From Ehretia macrophylla (taxonomy: Eukaryota > Streptophyta > Magnoliopsida > Boraginales > Ehretiaceae): DNA of 64,000 nt. The translations under genes and the position numbers were made by a program. The stretch is from assembly GCA_037974665.1 (NCBI GenBank), contig CM075773.1:50391417-50455416 (forward strand), in the 5' to 3' direction. This document shows positions 1 to 10,566 of this stretch, piece by piece; position 1 is the stretch's first letter, and each line of letters starts with the position of its first letter. A model generated the notes under the pieces. That model was not told the DNA's origin, ran no database searches, and saw only the letters and a program-made list of their open reading frames with translations.

Positions 1-3000
1 CAAAGATGTAGCATTAATAACACATATTTATATAGCAATGGTTTTGATGTTCAATGCATAGAACAAAAATACCATCCACAATATAGCCAGATTTAGTTGT
101 TCCTAACAATTTGACTGAGTTTTATATGCACGAAGTTGATAACCTAATCGTAAGAGGATTTTATCCATGGACCAAGTATTTTTAGAACCGGAACTTGTAA
201 GAGACATGGAAAAATTAGAGTTTGACTATCACATAGTGGTAGCTAACAAGTGTCGATGCCCTTGTATTCAAACTCTCGAATTATTTCCTACAAATGACCA
301 CCGTAATTCACCAAAAATCTAACGGTATTATAAATGCTCATCATATCTAGTTATAGGGTTAAACCCTTAGTCTTTAACTTAAAGCAATTCAGAGCTTTAG
401 TGACCGTTTTTATGACAATTGTAGCACATAGCTCATATTTGTCACACATACATCTGACCTTCTTGGCCTCTCAGTCAGCTTATCCTTCCCTTTTGTCATT
501 GGAGTCATTTCCCCTTGTGCTTGGATCCTCATGACCCTTGCTTATTGGACTTAGCTACATAAGCTTGACCAATGGCCTAGATGGTTAAGAGACGTTTCCT
601 ACAATCTCCAATTGACATTTTATGTTTGGAACATCTTAACATCCCTATTGTACGTCATGTTAACAATTATTTGCACACAGCTGGATGGAAAGGATATGAT
701 GATAACTTGCACTAGTTGTTCATCAGTGAGAATGTGGCCAATTGGCTTCAATTCTCAAATTACGTTCGACATCTTGGAAATGCTACCCTTTATGAGCATT
801 GTAATGCTTTCAGCATATGTCGAACTTGAGTGTAAGCTGACATGGCTTAGAAATGGAAATTCAACTGAACTTCTCTCTCAAGCTTTCAAAATCCTCAAAT
901 TAGTAGGTCATACTTCCTAATAAGTATTGATGTGTGATACACAATGCTCAGCAACGTGATGCAAGCAATATTATTTGTCCAGCCAGATAGTTCTCTACCT
1001 CTAATACTGAGTGGTGTTACTTCCCATTTATGGTTCATCACAACATAACTCAGTGTTTCAAGCACCTATTTGTTGCTCAAGGATATTCTGAAGTTGATGA
1101 TGGCACATTTGCAATCATCATCGATCATTTTTCCCTCAGCAACAATATTTTACAGTTATTTTAAATAGCCACAACATAGACATCTGTGATGTTTGGTACT
1201 AGCACATTTAGATGTTTAATTCTACTTGAACAAGTATTTAACTACAATAAAGTGACATAAGGTATAGTACCAATAGATTGTAGAACAACCTATCAAATTC
1301 TATAGATCAAATGTCACAATGATCACAATTTAATCCTATTCGAGTAGAAACATTAGTTTTGAAAATGAATTACTTAAATTCATATGTTTGGGAACTAATA
1401 GTTCTAGATTAGAATCACACCAATCCCAATCTTAAAACTCTCACTCAGATAAAGGATTAATAAACTAATTATTAATTTAATAACATATGCAATATATGCT
1501 TATGATTCATACATGACAATAAAGGCAAATATGAACATGTTACTCAGATGAATTAGTATTTAACATATAAAACCAATAATGTTAGACAAAAATAAATATT
1601 TCTCAACGGTCTCTTCTCTTTTACAATTCGGCGTGGTCCACTAGAGTTGACACATTCAATTCTTTTAACACATGTGGACCATGACAATTAATAATGTAGA
1701 AGCTGTTTCAAACATATCGAGACTCAAAAGAAATATTTTGGTTCTACATGTTAGGAGAAATAGGAATTCGTCTAACATTATTACATGCTCATCAAAGATA
1801 TCTCATACAACATTTAGTATTACACGTAAATATTAAAAGTAAAACGAAATATGGGATAATCAGTTTGGGCCATTGACAGTACGTGTTCGTATGTCCAGTA
1901 GTAGTGGAAGTCTTTCTCGCAATTTGTTTAACTCGCACATTCTTCGAATGACTACTAAAGTACTCAATAAAATAAACAAACTTTAATACATAACTATCAA
2001 ATAAATTAATTCCAAAAAAAAAATATTAATAATGCACGTAGCGTGTGTTAATATTGTACACAACATGTATAATGAAATTACACAAATTTCATACTTTGCA
2101 ATGAAATTACACAAATTTGGACATTTAAATGAGATTATGAAAATTTTGTGCCATTAATTGTAAGAATTACAATTAAATTGCAAAAATTTGGGCAATTTAA
2201 TAAAATTACTCATAATTTCATGTCATAATTGAAATTAATTTAAATTATGTATTAGTCTAGCAAGGAATAAGGGTTAAATCACAATTATCACAAAGATAAT
2301 GACCCTCATTTAAAGGAAAACAAAACTTATCTTGATTAAATCAAAGAGAGTGATACACACAACATTTTAAATGTTATACAAAACAACAAATAAAATTACA
2401 CAAATTTTATGTATCACGATGAAATTACTAAAATTTCATGCCTTTAAGTCGTAAAATTTCAAATTTTTTGGCTTTACTCAAAAATAAAATTTTACACAAA
2501 AATTTCATGCCTAGAAATATAATTTTACAACGCATATCACTTAGATTGAGGCATTATGTGATAAATACCATAATTTCTAAATCTTAATTTGATTTAATTA
2601 AAGTTTTGTAGTCTAGAGGTGAAAGTGCGAGTCTAATTAAACATATCACTAAGATATAGGACTTAAACAAGTGACATAGGGCCAAAAATACAAATAATAC
2701 AAAGTTTTGTGTGCATGGGCTCAAATCTAAAAATATCACAAAGATAGGGGGGATAAAAACAATATTCTATAACTAATATAAAATAGTTTTTTTTTTCTTT
2801 CGGTCGGATGGCCGGACCACCGGACGGCCGTGTTGCCTAGTGCCCACACTGCCGGAAGGTCGCTCCCGCCCGGAGTCCACGGCGCCTTGTGGCGCCGGTT
2901 GGCTGCCTTCGTAGCGCCGGTGGCCCATGTGGCCGCCACATGGTTGCCCATGTGGCGTGCCACGTGGCTGCCAAGTGGCACCACTTGTGTGGATGGAAAA

Positions 3001-3629
3001 AAAACCCTCTTTCTTTATTTTTTATTTTTGGGAAAAAGTAAATATTTAAAACTCATTTTAAAATTTAAAAACAAAATAAAAAATAATCACTCTCTGCCAT
3101 GTGTCACCACGGAATTGGTTCAAGGGTTTCCCATGTCACCCCACTTTCTGATGTGCGCACAAACACACAAACACCAAGAATACGCAGTAAAAACATACAA
3201 ACATAGTATGCATTAAAAACTTCAAAAATTCATAATTTATTCATACAACATCCAAAAATTATGAAATTTATGTCGTTAGAATCTTTGAAACATGTAGTTT
3301 CTACCAGTACCAATTATATGCACAAATCTTATTATGAACAGTAACACAATTAAAAGGCAAAATGTTATTCTAACTTTAAAAATTCATAATTAATTCTACA
3401 CTTAGCAAAAAAATATGAAATCAACTGCGTTAGAACCCTTAAAATACGTGCTTTCTAGAAGTATCAATTTTATACCCATATGAGATACTTCACAGAAACA
3501 TTATTCTACGAATAATCCGCTTAAAATTCGTGAAACGCTAAAAATTTGTGAAACGCTAAAAACAAGGGTATCGATGCATACAATTGAATATCGTACAGAG
3601 AACAAACATTGAGGCTCTGATACCAATAT
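1..3629 (-). other. Probable internal remains of an LTR retrotransposon, no intact gene
   Basis: No convincing coding region is visible; the open stretches are short and lack recognisable motifs. A tRNA-Met-type primer site and an LTR lie at the right end on the minus strand, so this stretch is in the position of the internal domain of that element, which would continue off the left edge. A GC-rich patch at about 2800-2990 carries direct and inverted copies of a GTGGC/CCATGTGGC motif that contrast sharply with the AT-rich surroundings. Assignment of the whole stretch to one element is an inference. Confidence 0.35.
3613..3625 (-). other. Primer-binding site, initiator tRNA-Met type
   Basis: The minus strand reads TGGTATCAGAGCC, the primer-binding sequence used by many plant Copia and some Gypsy elements. 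It lies 4 bases from the inner end of the LTR at 3630-4077, the expected place for a minus-strand element. Confidence 0.65.
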
Positions 3630-4077
3630 TGATTTAAAGTGAGATATTCACACATACCTCAAAATTGCGGAAGCGAGTAATCAACGATATTGTTTGTTAC
3701 ACTTCACTAGTAAGGAGTCGTAGTGTGTAGTACAAGACCACTCACTGATTTTTCACAACCTAAATGCCTAGGGTTTTTAGAGAGCTTTTCACAGAGTGTT
3801 TTATCTTATGTTAGAGACAATAGACAGAACCCCTCATATTCTGTATTAAGCTTTCCTTTATATATGTGGGTAGTGGGCTTCCAACCACCTGAGTCATATT
3901 TAGTTGATCCACCCCAACTTGGGCGGACTATGACCCAAGTCCAACATATTCTTTGACCATTGGATCATTTAAACTTCTGATGGTAAAAGATGAACTATTA
4001 CAAGTAGATCACATGTACAAAGAGTAAGAATAACATCAAATTAGGATGAGATAGGTGTGAATTTTGTAAAAATAACA
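3630..4077 (-). mobile_element. LTR of a minus-strand retrotransposon (5' LTR or remnant)
   Basis: Read on the minus strand this 448-base segment begins TGTTATTTTTAC and ends in CA just before the tRNA-Met primer site. It holds a good TATA box, then a leader-like stretch, as in plant Copia LTRs. The partner LTR is not in the window, so target duplication and age cannot be judged. The outer boundary at 4077 rests only on the TG end and is less certain than the inner one. Confidence 0.55.
3856..3864 (-). promoter_or_regulatory. TATA box of the LTR promoter
   Basis: The minus strand reads TATATAAAG inside the LTR, about 230 bases before its inner end, in the position expected for the U3 promoter. 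Confidence 0.5.
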
Positions 4078-6505
4078 ATTCAAAGATAGGAGATACATGT
4101 ATCTTTTAAAATGTTCGATCTTTGTTAAATAGTACTTAATGTCATATTTTTTAAAAAATTAAATGCTTCCTTTATTTGATTTCTTTAGTAATGGTAAATT
4201 ACTTAGAGTAATTACATATTATAGTTTCTAAATAATGTGATTAGAAAGTTGAATAGATTAGTAAATTACTTAAAGTAACTACATATTATTATCACACCCG
4301 TGCATCGGACGGGACAAAGCTTGTTAATTTAAAGAGGATACCATGAAGGAGAAAAGTGTTTTCTATATTTCACAATGATACCCATATACAGTATTTATAA
4401 TACACTTTAGATGAGCACTATAACTAACGATAAGGATTACAACAAATCAAATTTAAAATACAACAACTTAATCTAAAGATAAATCAATCCTGATAGCTAC
4501 GTTATCAGTTATACTGTATATATATAGTTAAATATTTTTCCCTATCAAACTATTTTCTTCAAACAAATGGACCCTTCGTCATGGAATATACGTACGCAAG
4601 GAAACTTGGTACGCATGTATACATATAAGACTTCCTGCCATTCGTATAATAATATTTTGTGGAGTAGATTACATTTATGCTCTTAATATTTCAAATCTTG
4701 AATTCTACTTCTTCTTTACATATATTTGAGATAGCAATTTAACCCCTTTCTGAGGTTTATTTTTCTCTTTATTGAGTGTATTTTTCTCTTTGGTTCATAA
4801 ACTTCAAAATAATTTCCCATGGCATTTGCTATATATATGTGTGTGTGTGTATTCCTTTCGCAAAAGCAAACTCTTTCTGATCTTTCATCAAAGTTGTTTA
4901 ATAAATATGCAGAACAATATATTCTTGTGCCAAATCATTTTTGTAGTTTGCAATTATAAGAATACTTTGTGTAAGAACAACTAGAGAAGCGCTTTCTAGC
5001 GGAAGATTGTTAAAACTTCAGACAAGGTATTATATTCCTTTCACCCTCATTGACTTTTCTTCTATGCAAGCCAACATTACATTCATAAATATAATAATGA
5101 TTTACAACAAATTTCAAATATACCAAACCATTATCGACTATTTTTGCATATCTTGTTTTCTGAAAGTTGAAATCGTAGTAAAATAAGAAGTTTAATTATA
5201 TATTTTTATTAAAAAGGGTATATCAACTCAGAGGTGACATTGTTTTTATCTTCTTTGTGAAAAAAGTAAATGTGCAAGTGCCCCACTTAAAACTTGAAGT
5301 GCAGTCAGCGGCGGATTTCTGGTAAATAGGTACAGTCCTAACGAAGAAATTTTTTTGAATCCGCCTCTGAGTACAGTCCTGTTATTAGTTCACCATTTTT
5401 TAGTAAATAGGTGCCAATTCACTATTTGTAACGAACTGATTAATGTATACATATGAGTAAGCCCCGGTATACATGTTATGGAGGTTGTATATGCAATGGC
5501 GATGCATATTAGGGTTAGTGGGAGTTGCAGAAATTAAATAAAAAACTTAAATATATCTATTTATTTTTAATTAAAAAAAATTAATTAGTCCTACTGAAAA
5601 AATTATGTAGTTTTAAAAAGAATAGATATCTATATATTTTTAGTTAAGAAACTAATTAATCCCACTAATATATATACTGACATATTCGGAAAATCATGTG
5701 TTTTTTAAGCTGCTACTAAGACGAATTAATGAATCTGCACATTACATTAAGAAATATGATTTATATGCTAACCAAAGATCTCCAATTGCTTAAAACTTTT
5801 TTCTTAATGTATCTCATAATGAAATTTCTCTATATATGGACTTCGAGTATTTTTTAGCAAAACCATTATAAATCTACATCAACTCGATATATAGCAAATG
5901 TAATTGAACATGCTAAATATCACTTTCCCATTCTAAGAATTGGGTTCAAGCTTTTATATACCTACCTAGCTTGATTGAACAAATTAAATTGAAGCACATC
6001 TTCCAAAATTATAATAGCAAGTCTTGAAGATGAGTTCCTCCACCCTCAAAATAAGTAATCAACACGTATTATTTGGAAATAAAGAAACAAAATTATAAAG
6101 AACCTAAAACTTTTCTAAGCGGAGAGAAAAGGTGCCTTAAACTTACTCTGATATCGATGATAATCAAGATCTCCATCCCCATATTTTTTTATCAACTATG
6201 TTTCTCATTGATTCCCTCGTGGAAATCTAGCAATTGGTAGCATAAAGTATAAATCCAAGTGAATTAAAGAAATTTACAGAAAAACCGAATTCAATTCCCA
6301 AATGCAAATCAAGTACATAACCATGCATATTCCACAGATTATTATCTCATCGAACCATACAAGCGATACTACACGCCTTGCTGCCACGATCCCTTTGTCG
6401 CTCCAATCCGTCAAACATGAAATACGGTGCATGAACAACCCCCAAAACACACACATACGTACACACACAACACACAAGACAGGGTACAAGCATAATTATT
6501 ATAAA
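4078..6505. other. Intergenic, no gene seen
   Basis: AT-rich DNA between the LTR and the NF-YB gene. Apart from a very small hAT-type element at 5306-5369 and a short TG microsatellite near 4838, I see no coding or structured feature. The part next to 6505 is the 3' flank of the NF-YB gene. Confidence 0.5.
5306..5369. mobile_element. Very small hAT-type MITE (64 bp)
   Basis: The segment begins CAGCGGCGGATT and ends AATCCGCCTCTG, which are imperfect inverted repeats of the plant hAT terminal type. It is flanked by AGTGCAGT (5298-5305) and AGTACAGT (5370-5377), an 8-base target duplication with one mismatch, the length typical of hAT elements. Only about 40 bases separate the two ends, so it is an extreme deletion derivative. 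Confidence 0.65.
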
Positions 6506-7021
6506 TTATTTTGTATTGTTTCTTAAATATTCCGGCAGTGCAAATCTCCTTGGGAAAGAGTTGTTATCCTGATCGTCAAAACCCTTACGGCTTGGTGGTT
6601 CGTCCCTTCCTTCGACATACTTGTTGACAACTCCCGGGTCGTTCGACTTTCTGTATCTCTGCATATACCTTTGCAGCGTCTCAGCATAGTTATCAAACCC
6701 TAGACTTTCAAGAGCCCAACATATATTGTCCGCGTTCACAATCCTCCGCTTCTCCTTCTCACATCTATCAGATGCCTCCCCAGTAACAAAGCAAATGAAC
6801 TCAGTCACACACTCTTGCATGGTTTGTTTCGCTTCTTTCGATATTTTCGCATTTGGTGGTAGGATTTTCTTCATTATCCTCCCAACATTAGCTATCGGCA
6901 GCAACCGATCTTGTTCTTTAATCAATTCAGCCTCCCCTGAAGAATTACTGCTACTAGCACTTCCATTATTGTGCCAGAGGTATTCTCTATTATTGAACAT
7001 GGAGCTTGTATTATCAACCAT
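6506..7021 (-). CDS. NF-YB: Nuclear transcription factor Y subunit B (NF-YB/HAP3)
   Basis: Encodes 171 residues in one exon, usual for plant NF-YB genes. The central histone-fold domain spans about residues 36-126 and includes the conserved blocks [47 protein letters not shown] and DICWAL-like [15 protein letters not shown] pairs with NF-YC through this fold, and the dimer recruits NF-YA to bind CCAAT boxes in promoters. The N-terminus is serine/asparagine-rich and the C-terminus is short and charged. The [17 protein letters not shown] block points to the non-LEC1 NF-YB4/NF-YB5 group rather than LEC1. The start is the first ATG after a TATA box 50 bases upstream. A CACTA transposon end begins only 158 bases upstream of the ATG, and the promoter plus first ~40 codons recur twice in the array beyond it. 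Family assignment is secure; the exact paralogue is not. Confidence 0.92.
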   Translation of the reverse strand: MVDNTSSMFNNREYLWHNNGSASSSNSSGEAELIKEQDRLLPIANVGRIMKKILPPNAKISKEAKQTMQECVTEFICFVTGEASDRCEKEKRRIVNADNICWALESLGFDNYAETLQRYMQRYRKSNDPGVVNKYVEGRDEPPSRKGFDDQDNNSFPRRFALPEYLRNNTK

Positions 7022-7070
7022 TTCCAGAAAGAGAAAGTAGACTAAGTGTTCCTTTTTTAGCTAAATTGCT

Positions 7071-7077
7071 CTTTATA
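7071..7077 (-). promoter_or_regulatory. TATA box of the NF-YB gene
   Basis: The minus strand reads TATAAAG 50 bases upstream of the ATG, giving a predicted transcription start near 7040-7048. The same box is preserved upstream of both partial copies of the gene at 8609-8730 and 10289-10410. Confidence 0.55.
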
Positions 7078-7179
7078 GACATAAGAAAGTACAAGTAGGT
7101 ATGTTTGCTTCATACCCCTTTACTCTAGAGAAATTGTGATTTAGACCCTTCACTCTTCTAAAAATAAACCAGAAACCCT

Positions 7180-8608
7180 CACTACAAGAGAAAAGGCCTG
7201 TGGCTACGGACCGATTCCATAGCCATGGCGTCGCGACATTGGGACGGGCTACGGAATTCCGTAGCCATTTCGTCTGTCAGTAACGGCCCCATAGCCAAGT
7301 TGAAATTTCGTAGCTAATCTGTAGTCAAATCCATAAATTAATTTGTATTTTTTTTTTACGTCCGTAGCCATTCCGTCTCCAATTAATTTTTTCACACTTT
7401 TATTAATTATTAAAGTCTGTAGCAAATCCGTAGCCAACTTGGTCGTAAATGTTCCGTTGCCACATATCTATAGCCAATCCGTAGTCATTCGAGAGCCACG
7501 TATCCGTAGCCAATACAAGGTTCATAGCCAATCCATAGCGTTTTTGTAGCCACATATCCATAGCCTTTTGGTCGCCACGTATTCATAGTTAATCCGTAGC
7601 CAATTAATTATTTAATTTTAAAAAATTATAAAATTATAAAGTTAAAAGATAAAAGATAAAAAATTAAAATTAAATATACTAATTAAAATTACAAAAAATA
7701 ATAATATTTACAGTAAAGTTAAATTATTTACAAAAGATCTCAAATTCTATACAAACAAAATATTTTAAATTTACAAAAAAACCTAAACTGATCTACTATT
7801 GTCTTCTAATCATCTTGCTCATGTAATTTCATTGCCTGCAAAGCTTTCCTTTTATCTTTCAATACTTTTTCATACTCTTAATTCCAAAGTCATCTCCTAT
7901 TGCACCAATAGACAAATATGCAATAAATAACAACAATAAACTGGAGATGCTTCCCTACCAATGCGAACTCCGTGCGAGCCGAATCCATTAACCAATTATC
8001 AGTATTGAACTACAAACATGGTGCATACTTAAAAACATACAAGCATGGTGCATACTTAAAAACATAAGTAAACACATGATTCCATTATTTCAATTCTAAC
8101 TTAGCATGACTCTATTATTTCAATCTATATTAGCACATAACTCCATTATTTTCACATATTTAATGCTAAAAGGAAATGAAACTATGGAGGAAAGCTACAA
8201 AATAACATATTCAATTCACAAAATATAACAAAAGAATAGCACCACCAACCAAATAACATTTCATATTCACTACATCGGCATTAACATATACATATTATCG
8301 GTATTAGCATATATATATTGAACTATAAGTATGGTACATACTTAAAAAAATATAAACTAGCACATGACTCCATTATTTCAATTTTAAATTAGCACATGAC
8401 TATTATTTCAATTCTAAATTAACACATTACTCCATTATTTCAATTCTAAATTACCACATGACTCCATTGTTTCACATATTCAACACTAAAAAGAAATGAA
8501 ACTATGGATTGAGAAACTACGTAATAACATATTCAATCTCGCAATATGCATATTCAATGATCATAATATAACAAAAGAATAACACTACCAACCAAATAAC
8601 ATTTCATA
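7180..8608 (+). mobile_element. CACTA (En/Spm) transposon left-end fragment, copy 1
   Basis: Begins CACTACAAGAGAAAAGG, the canonical plant CACTA terminus, followed to about 7605 by dense subterminal repeats of a GTAGCCA core, many in the form AATCCGTAGCCAA or close to it, which is the arrangement that binds CACTA transposases. The rest is AT-rich with no transposase reading frame, and has internal repeats of motifs such as CCATTATTTCAATTCTAA. No matching right terminus ending in TTGTAGTG is present; the fragment instead runs directly into a partial NF-YB copy. It is therefore a truncated, non-autonomous element. Confidence 0.8.
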
Positions 8609-8730
8609 TTCAACCAATCTTGTGCTTTAATGAACTCAGTCTTCCCTGAAGAAGTACTGCTACTAGCATTTCCATAATTGTACCAAACATATTCTCCATT
8701 ATTGAACGTGGAGCTTGTATTATCAACCAT
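8609..8730 (-). pseudogene. NF-YB 5' fragment, copy 2
   Basis: Carries the start codon (8728-8730) and about 40 codons matching the N-terminus of the NF-YB at 6506-7021, with substitutions (for example EYVWYNYGNASSS where the gene has [13 protein letters not shown]). Homology stops at the segment corresponding to DRLL at the start of the histone fold, and the frame runs on into CACTA sequence for roughly 20 codons before a stop. The promoter copy, including TATA, extends upstream to 8884. It cannot make a working NF-YB because the histone fold is absent. Confidence 0.8.
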
Positions 8731-8884
8731 TTCCAGAAAAAGAAATCAGACTAAGTGTTCCTTTTTTAGCTAAATTGCTCTTTATAGACATAAGAAAGAG
8801 GTAGGTATGTTTGTTCATACCCCTTTACTCTAGAGAAATTATGATTTAGACCCGTCACTCTTCTAAAAATAAACCAAAAACCCT

Positions 8885-10288
8885 CACTACAAGAGAAAAG
8901 GCCTGTGGCTACGGACCGATTCCATAGCCATGGCGTCACGACATTGGGACGGGCTACGGAATTCCGTAGCCATTTTGTCCGTCGGTAACGGTCCCATAGC
9001 CAAATTGAAATTTCGTAGCCAATCCGTAGTCAAATCCAGAAATTAATTTGTATTTTTTTTTTACGTCCGTAGCCATTCCATCTCCAATTAATTTTTTCAC
9101 ACTTTTATTAATTATTAACGTCCGTAGCAAATCCGTAGCCAACTTGGTCGTAAATGTTCCATAGCCACGTATCTGTAGCCAATCCGTAGCCGTTCGAGAG
9201 CCATGTATCCGTAGTCGTTCGGTAGCCACGTATTCGTAGCCAATACAAGGTTCATAGCCAATCCACAGCGTTTTTGTAGCCACATATCCATAGCCTTTTG
9301 ATCGCCATGTATTCATAGTTAATCCATAGCCAATTAATTATTTAATTTAAAAAATATAAAAAAATAAAAAAATTATAAAATTAAAAGATAAAACAAAAAA
9401 AATTAAAATTAAATAAACTAATTAAAATTACAAAAAATAAATAATATTTACAATAAAGTTAAATTATTTACAAAAGATCTCAAATTATGAAACAACAAAA
9501 TATTTTTAATTTACAAAAAAACCTAAACTGATCTATTATTGTCTTCTAATGATCATCTTGCTCATGTGATTTCATTGCCTGCAAAGCTTTCCTTTTATCT
9601 TTTAATACTTTTTCATACTCTTAATTCCAAAGTCATCTCCTATTGCACCAATAGACAAATATGCAATAAATAACAACAATAAACTGGAGGTGTTTCCCTA
9701 CCAATGCGAACTCCGTGCAAGTCGAATCCATTAACCAATTATCAGTATTGAATGATTCCATTATTTCAATTCTAACTTAGCATGACTCTATTATTTCAAT
9801 CTATATTAGCACATGACTCCATTGTTTTCACATATTTAATGCTAAAAGGAAAATGAAACTATGGATTGGAAAGCTACAATATACATATTCAATTCATAAA
9901 GTATAACAAAAGAATAGCACACCAACCAAATAACATTTCATATTCACTACATCGGCATTAACATATACATATTATCGGTATTAGCATATATATATATTGA
10001 ACTATAAGCATGGTACATACTTAAAAAACTTAAACTAGTACATGACTTCATTATTTCAATTTTAAATTAGCACATGGCTCTATTATTTCAATTCTAAATT
10101 AACACATTACTCCATTATTTCAATTCTAAATTACTACATGACTCCATTGTTTCACATATTCAACACTAAAAAGAAATGAAACTATGGATTGAGAAACTAC
10201 AAAATAACATATTCAATCTCGCAATATGCATATTCAATTATCATAATATAACAAAAGAATAACACTACCAACCAAATAACATTTCATA
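8885..10288 (+). mobile_element. CACTA transposon left-end fragment, copy 2
   Basis: A second copy of the fragment at 7180-8608 with the same CACTACAAGAGAAAAGG start, the same GTAGCCA subterminal repeats (to about 9335) and small insertions and deletions. It again ends without a right terminus, by joining a partial NF-YB copy at the same junction. Confidence 0.78.
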
Positions 10289-10410
10289 TTCAACCAATCT
10301 TGTGCTTTAATGAACTCAGCCTCCCCTGAAGAAGTACTGCTACTAGCAATTCCATAATTGTACCAAACGTATTCTCTATTATTGAACATGGAGCTTGTAT
10401 TATCAACCAT
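10289..10410 (-). pseudogene. NF-YB 5' fragment, copy 3
   Basis: A third copy of the NF-YB start codon (10408-10410) and first ~40 codons, with the promoter copy reaching 10566. Beyond 10566 the sequence continues as ordinary intergenic DNA rather than a CACTA end, so this copy marks the far edge of the array. The histone fold is absent. Confidence 0.78.
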
Positions 10411-10566
10411 TTCCAGAAAAAGAAATCAGACCAAGTGTTCCTTTTTTAGCTAAATTGATCTTTATAGACATAAGAAAGAGGTAGGTATGTTTGCTTCATA
10501 CCCCTTTACTCTAGAGAAATTGTGATTTAGACCTTTCCACTCTTCTAAAAATAAAACAGAAACCCT

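Larger units (their letters stand above)
6900..10566. repeat. Tandem array of NF-YB 5' end plus CACTA left end
   Basis: Three copies of the NF-YB 5' end and proximal promoter (ends at about 6900-7179, 8609-8884 and 10289-10566) alternate with two copies of a CACTA left-end fragment (7180-8608 and 8885-10288). Offsets measured on a shared motif in the NF-YB coding part are 1709 and 1680 bases. The two long units are highly similar by eye, so the duplication is fairly recent. After the third promoter copy the sequence runs on without a CACTA end, so this copy keeps what looks like the pre-insertion flank. Confidence 0.85.

Noticed and set aside
560-600. tRNA-like start (GGCCTAGATGGTTAAGAGACG)
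   Set aside because: Resembles an A box only; no B box or cloverleaf follows.
2830-3216. Open frame of 128 codons, rich in Ala, Trp, Pro and His
   Set aside because: It arises from the repeated GTGGC motifs, with an overlapping open frame on the other strand, and ends in AT-rich non-coding sequence. No domain.
6726-7040. Plus-strand open frame of 104 codons
   Set aside because: Antisense shadow of the NF-YB gene.
7249-7437. Minus-strand open frame of 62 codons
   Set aside because: Same subterminal repeat in the first CACTA copy.
8954-9316. Minus-strand open frame of 120 codons
   Set aside because: Made of repeated CACTA subterminal units (GTAGCCA), giving a pseudo-repetitive peptide with Gly/Tyr/Ala/Thr; not a gene.
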